The notes beneath the pieces were generated by a model. The model worked only from the letters and a program-made list of their open reading frames with translations, searched no databases and was not told the origin of the DNA. From positions 43,441 through 107,440 of the forward strand of contig JAGWBX010000010.1 of assembly GCA_021295655.1 (NCBI GenBank): 64,000 nucleotides of DNA, in the 5' to 3' direction. Positions within the stretch are counted from its first letter, which is position 1, and each line of letters starts with the position of its first letter. Source of the stretch: Candidatus Latescibacterota bacterium (lineage in GTDB: Bacteria > Latescibacterota > UBA2968 > GCA-2709665). Positions 43,677-53,673 of this stretch are shown here, one piece after another. The position numbers and the translations under genes are program-made.

Positions 43677-44696
43677 ATGAAGGACTACACGATACTCGAA
43701 CGCAAAGCGCTGCAAAACGAATCTTTAGCCAATCAGGAAATGCTGGCGGTACTCGAGACGCCAGATGAAGACCTGCTTCTGCTGGTCCACGCGGCCTATC
43801 GGGTTCGCCACCGCTTCTTCGGAAACAGCGTGCGCCTGCACGTCTTGCAGAACGCCAAGAGCGGACTGTGTCCGGAAGATTGCGCCTATTGTTCCCAATC
43901 GGCCGTGTCGACGGCCGATATCGGCAAATATCCCCTGTTGCCTCGCGAGCAGATACTCGACGGCGCCAGAAAGGCCAAGGCGGGAAGGGCTCTGCGCTAT
44001 TGTATCGTCACCAGCGGCAGAGGCCCCACCGACAGAGAAGTGGACACCGTTGCCGACATCGTGCGCGAAGTCAAACAGACCGTCGATATCGACATCTGCT
44101 GCTGCATGGGGCTGCTGGACGAAGCACAGGCCAGGACGTTGAAAGCAGCCGGCGTGGACCGGGTCAATCACAATCTGAACACCGGCGCCAGGCATCATGG
44201 CAATATCGTTAGCACACACACCTACTCGGACCGGCTGAATACCCTCAAAGCCGTCAAGGCGGCCGGCCTCGAGACCTGTTGCGGCGGAATCGTCGGGATG
44301 GGAGAATCCAGGCAGGACATCGTCGACCTGGCCGTGGCCGTCAGGGAACTCGACATCGATTCCATCCCCGTCAACTTTTTGCATCCCATCGATGGCACGC
44401 CCCTGGCCGGGCGTAAACCGATGTCGCCTCAAGATGGCCTCAAGGTTCTGTGCCTGTTCCGCTTTGTCAACCCGAACAAGGAAATTCGTATCGCGGGCGG
44501 ACGGGAACTCACGCTCGGGTCCCTCCAGGCCCTGGCCCTCTATCCGGCGAATTCCGTCTTTATGGAGGGTTATCTTACAACCGGCGGACAGTCCACTTCG
44601 GAGACCCATCGACTCATCGAGGACTTGGGATTCGAAGTCGAAGCGCACTCGAAATCCAAAGACGGATCGAATGGCACCTTGATTTCAGTCTCGTGA
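43677..44696 (+). CDS. bioB: Biotin synthase
   Basis: 339 residues. Radical SAM enzyme inserting sulfur into dethiobiotin. The cluster cysteines are Cys65, Cys69 and Cys72 in SGLCPEDCAYCSQS. The YNHNLNT-type motif reads RVNHNLNTGARHHG, and the second-cluster arginine region GGRELTLGSLQ is present. No other biotin genes are nearby, but the product serves AccB, encoded 3 kb away. Confidence 0.95.
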   Translation: MKDYTILERKALQNESLANQEMLAVLETPDEDLLLLVHAAYRVRHRFFGNSVRLHVLQNAKSGLCPEDCAYCSQSAVSTADIGKYPLLPREQILDGARKAKAGRALRYCIVTSGRGPTDREVDTVADIVREVKQTVDIDICCCMGLLDEAQARTLKAAGVDRVNHNLNTGARHHGNIVSTHTYSDRLNTLKAVKAAGLETCCGGIVGMGESRQDIVDLAVAVRELDIDSIPVNFLHPIDGTPLAGRKPMSPQDGLKVLCLFRFVNPNKEIRIAGGRELTLGSLQALALYPANSVFMEGYLTTGGQSTSETHRLIEDLGFEVEAHSKSKDGSNGTLISVS

Positions 44697-44711
44697 CGCC
44701 TCTCACAACCT

Positions 44712-46592
44712 ATGTGGACCTACGATAAACACTACGATATCATCGTTGTCGGCGCGGGGCACGCCGGCGCCGAGGCCGCCCTGGCAGGTGCGCGCATGGG
44801 GTGCCGCACCCTGTTGTTGACAATGAATCTGGACACCGTCGCCCAGATGTCCTGCAATCCGGCGGTGGGAGGGATTGCCAAGGGCCACATGGTGCGCGAA
44901 ATCGATGCCCTGGGCGGGGAGATGGCGCAGAATATCGACGCAACGGGGTTGCAATTCCGACTGCTCAACCGGAGCAAAGGACCGGCGGTGCAGGCCCCCC
45001 GGGCTCAGGCCGACAAGAAAGCGTATCAATTCAGGATGAAGTACGTCGTGGAGAGTCAACCGAACCTGGATCTCAAACAGGGCCTTATCGAAGACCTGCT
45101 GGTGGACGAGGGCCGGATCAGGGGCATCGCCACCAAATCCGGCACGATCTTTCGGGGCGGCACGGTTATCCTGACGACCGGCACTTTTCTGAGGGGCCTC
45201 ATTCACGTGGGCGACCGGTCTTACCGTGCAGGGCGCGCCGGCGAGGGTTCCGCCGAACGGGCATCCGGCGGACTTCGGCGGTTGGGGTTTGACCTGGGAA
45301 GGCTGAAAACGGGCACGCCGCCGCGGATCAATTCACGCAGCGTGAACTACAGCGTGATGAAGGTCCAGCCCGGTGACGACCACCCGTGTCCCTTCTCGTT
45401 CCGTACGGAAATCATCAGACAGGACCAGCTTGACTGCCACATCACCTGCACCACACCGGAAACCCACGAGATCATCAGACGGAACCTGGATCGTTCGGCG
45501 ATGTACAGCGGCCGTATCCGGTCGGTCGGCCCGCGGTACTGTCCTTCGATCGAAGACAAGATCGTCAGGTTTGCAGACAGGCAGAAGCACCAGCTCTTCG
45601 TGGAGCCGGAAGGCTACGACACCCTGGAAGTCTACCTGAACGGTCTGTCAATGAGCCTGCCGGAAGACGTTCAGGTTGAGGTCGTCCGCAGCGTAACCGG
45701 CCTTGAAAACGCGGAAATCATGCGGCCGGGTTACGCCGTCGAATATGACTACGTCCCCCCAAACCAGATCCAGCCCACCCTTGAAACCAAACCCGTCCGC
45801 GGGCTGTTTTTCGCAGGGCAGATCAACGGCACCACGGGCTACGAAGAAGCAGCCGGACAGGGCCTGATGGCGGGCATCAATGCCGCATTGCAGGTCCGGA
45901 ACGAGGACCCGCTCATCCTGGACCGCGCCCAGGCATATATTGGCGTGCTGATTGACGATCTTACAACCAAGGGTACCGAAGAGCCGTACCGCATGTTCAC
46001 GGCATCGGCGGAATACCGTCTGTTGCTGCGTCACGACAACGCCGACCTGCGCCTGACCGAAACCGGACGCAGGATCGGGCTGATATCAGACAGCGCGTAC
46101 GAATCCTTCAGACGCCGGGCGGCAGCAATCATCGGCGAACAACACCGTCTGAAAAACGTGAAAGTCCCGCCCTCAGACCGCGTCCAGCAATACCTTCGCA
46201 AAGCGGGTACGACCCCGCTGGCTCACCCCGTACCACTGATCGATCTGTTACGCAGACCGCAGATCGACTACCGGTTCGTCCGGGAAGTGGCGCCGCCTCC
46301 CCAACCCCTGCCGCCTGATGTTTGCCAATCGGTTGAGGTCGAGCTCAAATACGAGGGCTACATTCAGCGCCAGAAGTCGCAGGTGGCCAGGTTTCAGGAT
46401 CTGGAGACAAAACGTCTTCCGGAAAACATCGACTACCTTGACCTTCCCGCCATTTCCCGCGAGGCTGCCGAAAAACTCTCTCGGGTTCGCCCTCGCTCGC
46501 TGGGTCAGGCTTCCCGGATTCCGGGTGTTTCACCCGCGGATATCTCGGCCCTGATGGTCATCCTGAGAGCCCGTGCCCGAGGCGCGGCATGA
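44712..46592 (+). CDS. mnmG: tRNA U34 carboxymethylaminomethyl-modifying enzyme MnmG
   Basis: 626 residues. FAD enzyme that, with MnmE, modifies the wobble uridine of several tRNAs. The FAD-binding [20 protein letters not shown], then [20 protein letters not shown] and [20 protein letters not shown] are diagnostic. It starts 15 bases after bioB and its stop overlaps the next gene by four bases. Confidence 0.97.
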   Translation: MWTYDKHYDIIVVGAGHAGAEAALAGARMGCRTLLLTMNLDTVAQMSCNPAVGGIAKGHMVREIDALGGEMAQNIDATGLQFRLLNRSKGPAVQAPRAQADKKAYQFRMKYVVESQPNLDLKQGLIEDLLVDEGRIRGIATKSGTIFRGGTVILTTGTFLRGLIHVGDRSYRAGRAGEGSAERASGGLRRLGFDLGRLKTGTPPRINSRSVNYSVMKVQPGDDHPCPFSFRTEIIRQDQLDCHITCTTPETHEIIRRNLDRSAMYSGRIRSVGPRYCPSIEDKIVRFADRQKHQLFVEPEGYDTLEVYLNGLSMSLPEDVQVEVVRSVTGLENAEIMRPGYAVEYDYVPPNQIQPTLETKPVRGLFFAGQINGTTGYEEAAGQGLMAGINAALQVRNEDPLILDRAQAYIGVLIDDLTTKGTEEPYRMFTASAEYRLLLRHDNADLRLTETGRRIGLISDSAYESFRRRAAAIIGEQHRLKNVKVPPSDRVQQYLRKAGTTPLAHPVPLIDLLRRPQIDYRFVREVAPPPQPLPPDVCQSVEVELKYEGYIQRQKSQVARFQDLETKRLPENIDYLDLPAISREAAEKLSRVRPRSLGQASRIPGVSPADISALMVILRARARGAA

Positions 46593-47449
46593 ATCTGGGC
46601 CGGAAACAGGTACGTGCCATTCTTTCGCTGCTGGCCGACCCTGACGCCGATATCGCGGACATCGTGCGGAGCAAGCTGTTCACAATGGGTGAGCCGGCTG
46701 TGCGCGAGGTTCTGGATGCCGCGCCCGTGGGCTCGCCGGCGCAGCGGGAAGCGGGCCGGATTCTGTTGTGCCTCAAGGAACCGCCGCTGGAATCACAATT
46801 CCGGAATCTCCAGAAGCGAGCAGGCGGCGACGTCGATCTGGAAACAGCATCGTTTACCCTGGCCAGGCTTGAATATCCCGCCCTCGACGTTCAGCGATAC
46901 AGGAACCGGCTCAACAAGATGGCCGAGGACCTGGCTCCCGCGATCGCTCCCGACGACCATCCGCTCAGAATCATCCAGACCTTGAACCAATACATCCTTG
47001 ATTTACAGGGATTCCGGGGGCAGAAAAACGTACCCGTGGGCCCGGCCGCCAGTTACATGAACCGGGTCCTGGATCGCAAGACGGGCCTTCCCATCTCGAT
47101 ATCGGCCCTTTATATTTTTCTCGCGCGACGGCTCGATCTTCCAATTCTCGGCGTGGGGATGCCCGTACACTTCATCGTCAAGTACAAAACAAAGGACGGC
47201 ATGGAGTTCCTGTTCGACCCGTACAACAAGGGTCAACTCTTAACGGCGAATGAATGCGCGGAATACCTTTCCCGATTCGACGTGGCTTTCGACCCATCCA
47301 TGCTGTGCCGGTCATCCGACCGCCACATGCTCACACGCATGATGTTCAACCTGTGCGCCGCCTACCGGAATCAAAAGGACGCGCGAAAGGTCGACGTCCT
47401 CCAACGGCTGGTTCGCATCCTTCTCAAACGTCACCCGTTGCAGGAGTAG
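46589..47449 (+). CDS. SirB1-like transglutaminase-family protein
   Basis: 286 residues. The central [34 protein letters not shown] and [16 protein letters not shown] match the SirB1/Transglut_core2 family. The usual cysteine of the transglutaminase triad is replaced by Ser or Pro (GLPIS), as in many family members, while the His in GMPVHF and Asp in FLFDPYNKG remain. The N-terminal 70 residues resemble HEAT-like helices. ATGA overlap with mnmG implies coupling. Function unknown. Confidence 0.8.
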   Translation: MNLGRKQVRAILSLLADPDADIADIVRSKLFTMGEPAVREVLDAAPVGSPAQREAGRILLCLKEPPLESQFRNLQKRAGGDVDLETASFTLARLEYPALDVQRYRNRLNKMAEDLAPAIAPDDHPLRIIQTLNQYILDLQGFRGQKNVPVGPAASYMNRVLDRKTGLPISISALYIFLARRLDLPILGVGMPVHFIVKYKTKDGMEFLFDPYNKGQLLTANECAEYLSRFDVAFDPSMLCRSSDRHMLTRMMFNLCAAYRNQKDARKVDVLQRLVRILLKRHPLQE

Positions 47450-47503
47450 CCGATCCGCTCGATTCGGAATGCTTCCACCAGAGAACGGCGCGGTCCCGAT
47501 CCG

Positions 47504-47977
47504 ATGCCCGATAACATAAAAATCGTTGTGCAGAACCGCAAAGCCAGGCGGGACTTCTTTCTTGTCGATACCTATGAAGCCGGCGTCGAACTCAAGGGCA
47601 CGGAAGTAAAATCACTGCGTCTGGGCAACGCCAATATGGCAGACAGCTATGCTCGCGTGGAAGACAATGAGGTCTTCCTGCACAACCTTCACATTGGTGA
47701 ATACACCGAGGCCAACCGCTTCAATCACGATCCGGTCCGCAAACGCCGGCTCCTGCTGCACAGATACGAAATCGACCGGCTCAGGGTCCGTACCGAAGAA
47801 AAGGGGCTGACGCTTGTTGCACTGAAGCTCTACTTCAAACGGGGCAGAGCCAAGGTCGAACTCGCCCTTGCCCGGGGCAAGCGCGAATACGACAGGCGCC
47901 GGGAGATTGCCAAACGCGACGCACAACGTGAAATGCGCCTGGAACTCAAGGTGCGGGCAACGAGGTCTCGAGACTAA
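47504..47977 (+). CDS. smpB: SsrA-binding protein
   Basis: 157 residues. SmpB binds tmRNA and brings it to stalled ribosomes. FLVDTYEAGVELKGTEVKSL, then YARVEDNEVFLHNLHIGEY and KREYDRRREIAKRDAQREM are diagnostic, and the basic C-terminal tail is normal. No tmRNA gene was found in the window. Repeat copy 3 begins directly after its stop. Confidence 0.96.
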   Translation: MPDNIKIVVQNRKARRDFFLVDTYEAGVELKGTEVKSLRLGNANMADSYARVEDNEVFLHNLHIGEYTEANRFNHDPVRKRRLLLHRYEIDRLRVRTEEKGLTLVALKLYFKRGRAKVELALARGKREYDRRREIAKRDAQREMRLELKVRATRSRD

Positions 47978-48158
47978 CCGTGATTCGTAATTCTTCGGGG
48001 AAGTAAAACCGAATAAATAAAGGCGATTTAATTTCTGATTACCAGGATACGCCAGGTCACCGGACGTGGACTGAAAAAATGTCCTTTTTGACGACCGTTA
48101 CCCCCCGTTTCAGGGGTTTTCGTCGTGTCGCAGCGTTGTTGTTTTTTTGGAATTGGGG
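47978..48158 (+). repeat. 190-bp dispersed repeat, copy 3
   Basis: Plus-strand copy starting right after the smpB stop and ending 75 bases before the amidase ATG. It lacks about ten bases near its start compared with the others. The CCCC...GGGG hairpin plus TTTTCG could act as the smpB terminator. Confidence 0.85.
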
Positions 48159-48233
48159 CTGTCCTGTCCCGGAAACAGGTTGCCGGTATCCGGCCGTCAA
48201 GTGGTGTGGCCGGGTACCCCTTCGAGACGACCC

Positions 48234-49445
48234 ATGAAAAATGAGAATCGACGCAGGGCAACGCTTCCCGCCTCCCTGCTGGTCGCCTGCGCCCTGTTTT
48301 CACCACTCCGTTCGTTCGTGAGCGCGGGAACCACGGAAGCGCCCGTTACCATTCCCGCGTGGAGAATCGGTGGCGGCGCTTACGTGTCCCTCGGCGACCT
48401 GGCCGAGATCCTGGGCGGCCGACTCCATCCCCTCCCCTCCGGGGGAAAAATCGGTTTGCGAAAGGGTGGCAACCTGATCGTATTCACGCCGTTTTCCTCG
48501 GTCGTGACCGTGAACGACGTGGGATTCAGGCTGCCGCTGGAAACGCGATATTACAACACCGAAGCTCTATACGTTCCGTCTGAAGCGGTCCTTGCGTTGC
48601 TGGCGCGAGCCATGCCGGGCCTTCCCAGGATCCAACCCGTTGATAAACCGGTCCATGCCGCCCCCGCGTCGGCTCGCGAAATTCAGCCTCCCAATCCTGG
48701 AATGCCTTTGCCGGGGACGAAAGTCGACCCGGAACGCTGGACGATCGACACCGTCATCATTGACCCCGGACATGGCGGCAGGGACCCGGGGGCGCAGGGA
48801 AAACGCGGCACGAAGGAAAAGGACATCGTGTTGAAGGTATCCGTACGCCTCGCGGCGTTGCTTGAAAAGCGGCTCGGCGTCCGGGCCGTGCTGACGCGCA
48901 ACACGGACAGGTTCGTCACGCTTGGACAACGCGCGCGCATTGCCAGAAAGAACCAGGGCAAGCTTTTTGTCAGCATTCACTGCAACGCGAGCAGGAGTCG
49001 CCGCGCGCGCGGCTTCGAAATCTACTTCCTCTCCGAAGCCAGGACCGAAGAAGCCGCAGAAGTGGCGAGGCGGGAAAATGCCGTCCTTGACCTTGAAGAT
49101 CACGATGAACCGGCAGCCATGGACGAGATTGAAGGCATTCAGTTCGGTCTGCTTTCTACGCAGTTTCTGAAGGAAAGCCAGGATCTGGCGGCCGATATAC
49201 GCGCGGAGGTGGTCGGAAGCATAAGGCCATTGCCCGATCGCGGCGTTCGGCAGGCGAACTTCTACGTGATGAGAGGCACGATGGGTGACATGCCTTCGGT
49301 CCTGGTGGAAATAGGCTTTGTCTCCAATCCGGCCGAAGAGCGTCAGATGCGGCAGCGGGCGTATCAGCGTAAAATGGCCGAAGCCATCTTCAACGGGATT
49401 CGAAATTTCAAACACCGGTATGAAAGTCAACTCACCAAAAACTGA
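48234..49445 (+). CDS. N-acetylmuramoyl-L-alanine amidase (Amidase_3)
   Basis: 403 residues. A signal peptide (about residues 1-31, ending FVSA-G) sends it to the periplasm. Residues about 45-150 resemble a copper-amine-oxidase N-like or AMIN-like beta domain (GGAYVSLGDLAEILGG). The zinc amidase domain from about 175 has IIDPGHGGRDPGAQG, TKEKDI (Glu), SIHCNASRS and VEIGFVSN (Glu), so all catalytic positions are seen. It cleaves peptide stems from peptidoglycan during cell separation. The next gene starts inside its 3' end. Confidence 0.92.
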   Translation: MKNENRRRATLPASLLVACALFSPLRSFVSAGTTEAPVTIPAWRIGGGAYVSLGDLAEILGGRLHPLPSGGKIGLRKGGNLIVFTPFSSVVTVNDVGFRLPLETRYYNTEALYVPSEAVLALLARAMPGLPRIQPVDKPVHAAPASAREIQPPNPGMPLPGTKVDPERWTIDTVIIDPGHGGRDPGAQGKRGTKEKDIVLKVSVRLAALLEKRLGVRAVLTRNTDRFVTLGQRARIARKNQGKLFVSIHCNASRSRRARGFEIYFLSEARTEEAAEVARRENAVLDLEDHDEPAAMDEIEGIQFGLLSTQFLKESQDLAADIRAEVVGSIRPLPDRGVRQANFYVMRGTMGDMPSVLVEIGFVSNPAEERQMRQRAYQRKMAEAIFNGIRNFKHRYESQLTKN

Positions 49446-50313
49446 TCCGTCCGCGCGAATCGATCTTCCCGGCAGCGATCCGGGATACTTCTACGATCCC
49501 CAGGTCACGGCGGGGCAGCACGGCGAAATCAGACTCTCTCCCAGGGTCGACAAGCACTGCAAGTGCGGTGGCAGGCCACCATACCAGATCTTTCAACGGC
49601 CGGATGCCGATCCGGTCTGGTGCCCTTGCCGACGCTACCGGTTGAAGACTCAGGAAATCAACCGTCTCATCAGGTACTCCGGCATTCCCGATCCGTTTCG
49701 GTTCAAATTCCTGGACCACTTCTACGAGACATACGATGGAAGACCGATCGAGGGTGCTGACGAATTGAAACGCCATCTGCGCAACCTGATCGAAAAAGCC
49801 CGGAAGTGGAACGCCTCGCGTGACACCAGCGCCCGTGCAAGTGCATCTCAACCGATGAGAGGGTACTTTCTGACTGGCGGACCCGGGGTGGGAAAGACCT
49901 ACTTCTCCTATGTCGCGCTCAACGAACTGATCTTCCACTCGGGCCGCCCAGGGAGATTCATCAGCCTGTCGAAAGCATTTTTTCAGAGACTGCGATTCGC
50001 ATTCGACGAAAACAGCCCGATGCACGGTAAGTCCGAGGCCTTTTTGCGAACGCTCGGCAACGTCCCGTTTCTCGTCATTGCCGACTTCGGCGTACAGCGG
50101 AACACGGAATGGGAGCTGGAAATGCTCTACAACCTGGTGGATACACGCTACGCCAACAGACGATTCACGATTGTGACCGCCAATCAGGATATCGAAAACG
50201 TGAAAAAACTGGCGGATGGCAGGCTCTATTCAAGATTTGTCGAAATGTGTTATATCGTCCGCATCAAGGCATCGGACTTCCGGGAACACGCCCGAGAGGT
50301 AATTGAAATTTGA
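49420..50313 (+). CDS. DnaC/IstB-like ATPase with zinc-binding cysteines
   Basis: 297 residues. Walker A is GGPGVGKTYFSY at about residue 153 and Walker B is FLVIADFGVQRN near 225, followed by FTIVTANQDIENVKKL (sensor 1) and LYSRFVEMCYIVRI. Before the ATPase domain, HCKCGG and WCPCRRY give four cysteines for a zinc site. The family includes helicase loaders and the IstB transposition helper; no transposase is next to it, so a DnaC-like replication role is the better guess. The ATG overlaps the amidase gene by 26 bases. Confidence 0.8.
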   Translation: MKVNSPKTDPSARIDLPGSDPGYFYDPQVTAGQHGEIRLSPRVDKHCKCGGRPPYQIFQRPDADPVWCPCRRYRLKTQEINRLIRYSGIPDPFRFKFLDHFYETYDGRPIEGADELKRHLRNLIEKARKWNASRDTSARASASQPMRGYFLTGGPGVGKTYFSYVALNELIFHSGRPGRFISLSKAFFQRLRFAFDENSPMHGKSEAFLRTLGNVPFLVIADFGVQRNTEWELEMLYNLVDTRYANRRFTIVTANQDIENVKKLADGRLYSRFVEMCYIVRIKASDFREHAREVIEI

Positions 50314-50390
50314 GTTACCTACCCTTGTCAGGGTGGGTTCTTCAACCCCAAATCGATGCCGCACGATTCACCGTGTATTTCGGAATTGCC

Positions 50391-50981
50391 ATGTCGTGTC
50401 TGGTGGTCGCAACGAAAAATGCCGGCAAGCTCCGGGAGATCCGGGAAATCCTGGGTTCGGAATACAGGCTCCGCTCCCTGGCCGACTTCCCGGACGTCGG
50501 GGAAATCGTTGAGGACGGCAGGACGTTCGAGGCCAACGCCATCAAGAAAGCGCTTGTCGTCGCATGCCATACGGGCCACGTGTCCCTCGCCGATGACTCC
50601 GGCCTGGAGGTGGACGCGCTCGACGGCGCTCCGGGTGTTTATTCGGCGCGATTCGCAGGCGAAAACGCCACCGACGAACAGAACAACCGCAAGCTTCTCA
50701 AGCTCCTCGAAGACACCCCCGACGCGGAACGTACTGCGCGTTTCCGCTGCGTGATCGCCGTTGGCGCACCGGACGGTTCGGCACAGACGGCCGAGGGCAC
50801 CGCCGAGGGAAGGATCCTGCACAGCCCGCGGGGTAGAGGCGGATTCGGGTACGATCCCCTGTTTCTGGTTTCAGGCATCCGGCGGACGTTTGCGGAGCTT
50901 TCGCCCGAAGAAAAGAACAGACTCAGTCATCGGGGAAAAGCCCTGCAGGCCGCGTTCCCCATGCTGAGCCGGTTTCACTGA
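50391..50981 (+). CDS. rdgB: XTP/dITP diphosphatase (RdgB/HAM1)
   Basis: 196 residues. It removes non-canonical purine triphosphates (dITP, XTP) from the nucleotide pool. Motifs are VVATKNAGKLREIREIL, VEDGRTFEANAIKKA, LADDSGLEVDALDGAPGVYS and GFGYDPLFLV. I chose the ATG at 50391, directly before the first conserved strand; the frame is open back to a TTG overlapping the DnaC-like stop, which would add 27 non-conserved residues. Confidence 0.93.
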   Translation: MSCLVVATKNAGKLREIREILGSEYRLRSLADFPDVGEIVEDGRTFEANAIKKALVVACHTGHVSLADDSGLEVDALDGAPGVYSARFAGENATDEQNNRKLLKLLEDTPDAERTARFRCVIAVGAPDGSAQTAEGTAEGRILHSPRGRGGFGYDPLFLVSGIRRTFAELSPEEKNRLSHRGKALQAAFPMLSRFH

Positions 50982-51023
50982 ATCCGGTATGACGGGTGCA
51001 ACGTCCGGCGCCGGTCCCATCGA

Positions 51024-51239
51024 TCAATTCGATCCGGAATCGTTGCCTTTCGGACGACGCTGGTAACGCCTCGCCCGCCGGACAAAGATCCAGACCAGAC
51101 CCGCCACGGCAAGGTACTTCAACACCTCCCACACCCACCCCTCCCATCCCAGAATTACGGGCCAAAGCGCGAATATCGACAGCAGGATGAACAGATCCTC
51201 CAGCGCCACCCAGAGACGGCGTTCACCGCTTTTTGACAT
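51024..51239 (-). CDS. Small membrane protein, unknown
   Basis: 71 residues. Two hydrophobic segments (DLFILLSIFALWPVILGW and VLKYLAVAGLVWIFV) are joined by a short WEGWVW loop, and the C-terminal tail is very basic (RRARRYQRRPKGN). GGAGG is eight bases before the ATG, which supports it as a real gene. It lies 63 bases after slt, so probably co-transcribed. It may help anchor or regulate an envelope partner, but nothing in the sequence says which. Confidence 0.68.
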   Translation of the reverse strand: MSKSGERRLWVALEDLFILLSIFALWPVILGWEGWVWEVLKYLAVAGLVWIFVRRARRYQRRPKGNDSGSN

Positions 51240-51302
51240 GGATGTATCCTCCGCTTCGTTCCGGCATGAGCATCCGGCGTGGCGCCAGGCGCTCTCTACC
51301 CA

Positions 51303-53489
51303 TTATTCCCCCGTGTCCGTTGCCTGCTGGAGATACGAATAAACCTGATAATTCCGATACACCAGTTTGACGTAATTGCGTGTCTCACGATAGGGTATGC
51401 TCTCGACAAACTCGTCCACGTCGTGCTCCGGGAGCCGACCGGACCACTTCTGCGCCACATCCAATCCGGCGTTGTAAGCCGACAAAGCCAGGCCGAGCCT
51501 CCTGTCCTTGCTGTTCCTGAAATGGCGGAAATGATCGGCAAGGTGCCTGGCCCCCAGCCGAATGGAGGTGTTCGGATCCCACAGGTCTTCGGTAGAATAA
51601 CCCTTGAGACGCAGTTTACGCGCAATCTGCCGGCCCGTTGCCGGCATCACCTGCATCAGCCCGCGGGCGCCCGCTCTGGACAATGCCATATCGTCAAATG
51701 CGCTCTCCTGGCGAATGATCGCGAGAACCAGATTGGGGTCGAGCCCGAGACCCCGGGCGGCCCGGCTTATTTCGCCCCAGTAATAGATCGGGTACAATCT
51801 GCGAAATGAAGCAAGTGAAATCGGCATCCCCCGATCGCGTTCCAGATTGACGATCAGGCTGGAGATGCGAAACGCCTGGCTCATCGCTCCAATACGTTCG
51901 AATCGCCGCTGCAGTTCACTCAGAGCATGTATTTCATCTCTGTGAGCCCACCCCGCGTGTCTGTATTCCTGTTCCGCCTCTTCGTATAGCCCAAGGTCCG
52001 CCAGCCTGTCTCCTTTCAATAAATACGGCGACGGTACATACATCGGCAGGCTCCGGCCAGCCCCCGGAAATGCCTGACCCGGAGGATGCGCCCCGCCCTT
52101 CAACTTCAGAACCGCTCGCGCCCGGGAAGCGTAATACGAGGTTGGAAAACCCGCTGCAGCGCGCCGCAACAGCCTGATGCCCAACTCCGGACGTCCGGCT
52201 CGCGTCCTGGACTTGCCGGCCCAGTAGTAACCCTGGTCTCGCATGTAATTTTCCGACGTCCGGTCCGCCAATTGTATAAAGACCCGGGCAGCCTCTTCGA
52301 ACCGCCCCAGACGGAAAAGCGCATAGCCCGCCCGCCACCTGGCCCGGTCGGCAAGACGGCTCCCGGGATACCGGGCGGCAAGATTCAGAAATACCTCGCG
52401 CGCCTTTGTGCGCCTCCCCCGCCGCTCATAGGCCATTGCCGCCTGCCAGAGCGCTTCCGCAGCCCCGGGGGTCGCGGGATACCGGCGCGCGAATAATTGG
52501 AACTGACCGGCCGCCTTGATGTCAAGCCCCAGTTTTATGGAACAGCGCCCCAGATAGAACAGGGCTTTCGGCACCCGATACCGCCGATGGGCTTCCTGAA
52601 ACGCCCGTTGCGCCGTTCGGTAGTGCTTTCGTTTGAAGTGTACAAGTCCAAGTTCCTGCTGCGCCCGACCGTGCCAGCCGGTTTCACGGGTCTTGCTGAG
52701 AATCTGCCGGAATAGTCCCATCGCTTCGCCATAACGCCCGTGGCTGGAATAGGCGAGGGCGCCGTAAAACCGTTCCTGCACAGTTCGCAATGGCCCCATC
52801 GAACCCAACGCGGCCAGCGACTCCGGCGACTCCGGGTAGTCACGCGTCAGGCGCAGCCGAATTCGCCGCGCCTCGGTGGAATCTCCGGAAACGTCCAGCG
52901 CCCCTGCAAGGCCCGCCAGCGCCCTGACCCTCTGCCCGCTCCCGTCGGGCAACCGGCGGTACATCAGGACCGCCTCCCGCGCATCTCCCGCCTGCAGATG
53001 CAGTCCGGCCGCCAGGAGCGCCGCGTCTTCCATCAGGCGCCCGGATGGCCGCGTATCGACAACCCGCGTATAATACACCAGAGCGCTGTCGGCCTGTCCG
53101 AGTTCCCGGTGGCATTCGGCCTGCCATAAATCCATGTAGTCGTGTATGGTCCCGGACACCTTCTTCACCGCCCGGAATCCGGTCAATGCGTCTTCAAAGC
53201 GCCCAAGCGCCTTCAGACACAGGGCCCGCTGGAGTTGCGCCCTGCGAATCGCCCAGGCGTCCATCCCGGCCAGATCCATTTCGGACAGGACCTGCAACGC
53301 GTTCCGGTACGCGGTACGGGCTATCAGGGCCTCGGCCCGCGCCAGCCGGTCCAGACGCTCGCCCCTGCCCAGCCGCCCCGGCAGTGCCAGGACAGCCGCC
53401 GTAACAAGCGCCAGAGCCATTCCGGCAAGCCAGACCTCCCTCAGCGCGACCCGTGCGGGGCCGCTCCCGGTCTCGGATTTGGACTTCAT
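51303..53489 (-). CDS. slt: Soluble lytic transglycosylase (Slt70-like)
   Basis: 728 residues. After an N-terminal hydrophobic signal or anchor (AGMALALVTAAVLALPG) come many TPR-like helical repeats forming the U-domain. The C-terminal SLT domain has the catalytic Glu (about residue 595) in IIRQESAFDDMALSRAGARG followed by LMQVMPATGRQIARKL, and the later ALSAYNAGLDVAQKW. It cleaves peptidoglycan to 1,6-anhydromuramoyl products in the periplasm. It is longer than E. coli Slt70 because of extra repeats. Confidence 0.93.
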   Translation of the reverse strand: MKSKSETGSGPARVALREVWLAGMALALVTAAVLALPGRLGRGERLDRLARAEALIARTAYRNALQVLSEMDLAGMDAWAIRRAQLQRALCLKALGRFEDALTGFRAVKKVSGTIHDYMDLWQAECHRELGQADSALVYYTRVVDTRPSGRLMEDAALLAAGLHLQAGDAREAVLMYRRLPDGSGQRVRALAGLAGALDVSGDSTEARRIRLRLTRDYPESPESLAALGSMGPLRTVQERFYGALAYSSHGRYGEAMGLFRQILSKTRETGWHGRAQQELGLVHFKRKHYRTAQRAFQEAHRRYRVPKALFYLGRCSIKLGLDIKAAGQFQLFARRYPATPGAAEALWQAAMAYERRGRRTKAREVFLNLAARYPGSRLADRARWRAGYALFRLGRFEEAARVFIQLADRTSENYMRDQGYYWAGKSRTRAGRPELGIRLLRRAAAGFPTSYYASRARAVLKLKGGAHPPGQAFPGAGRSLPMYVPSPYLLKGDRLADLGLYEEAEQEYRHAGWAHRDEIHALSELQRRFERIGAMSQAFRISSLIVNLERDRGMPISLASFRRLYPIYYWGEISRAARGLGLDPNLVLAIIRQESAFDDMALSRAGARGLMQVMPATGRQIARKLRLKGYSTEDLWDPNTSIRLGARHLADHFRHFRNSKDRRLGLALSAYNAGLDVAQKWSGRLPEHDVDEFVESIPYRETRNYVKLVYRNYQVYSYLQQATDTGE

Positions 53490-53673
53490 GGCGGGTGGAC
53501 AACGAATGTCATCTGAAGTAAGGGTGCGGCAATCCCGTGTCCGTTCCAGTTGTCAGATACAAGCGCGAGGGGGATGCGATCCCGGTCGCCGACCCCGTTC
53601 CTCGGTCTGTAAGCCGGGCTCATCATTCAACCGCGGGTCCTGACATTCCGGTCGCCCTCACACGTGGACGCAG

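Noticed and set aside
47978-48158. Repeat family as a protein-coding element
   Set aside because: Open frames over the copies start and end at different places, and length differences between copies are not multiples of three.
49420-50313. DnaC-like gene as part of an IS21-type insertion sequence
   Set aside because: No IstA transposase, no terminal repeats, and the gene overlaps a chromosomal amidase gene as in an ordinary operon.
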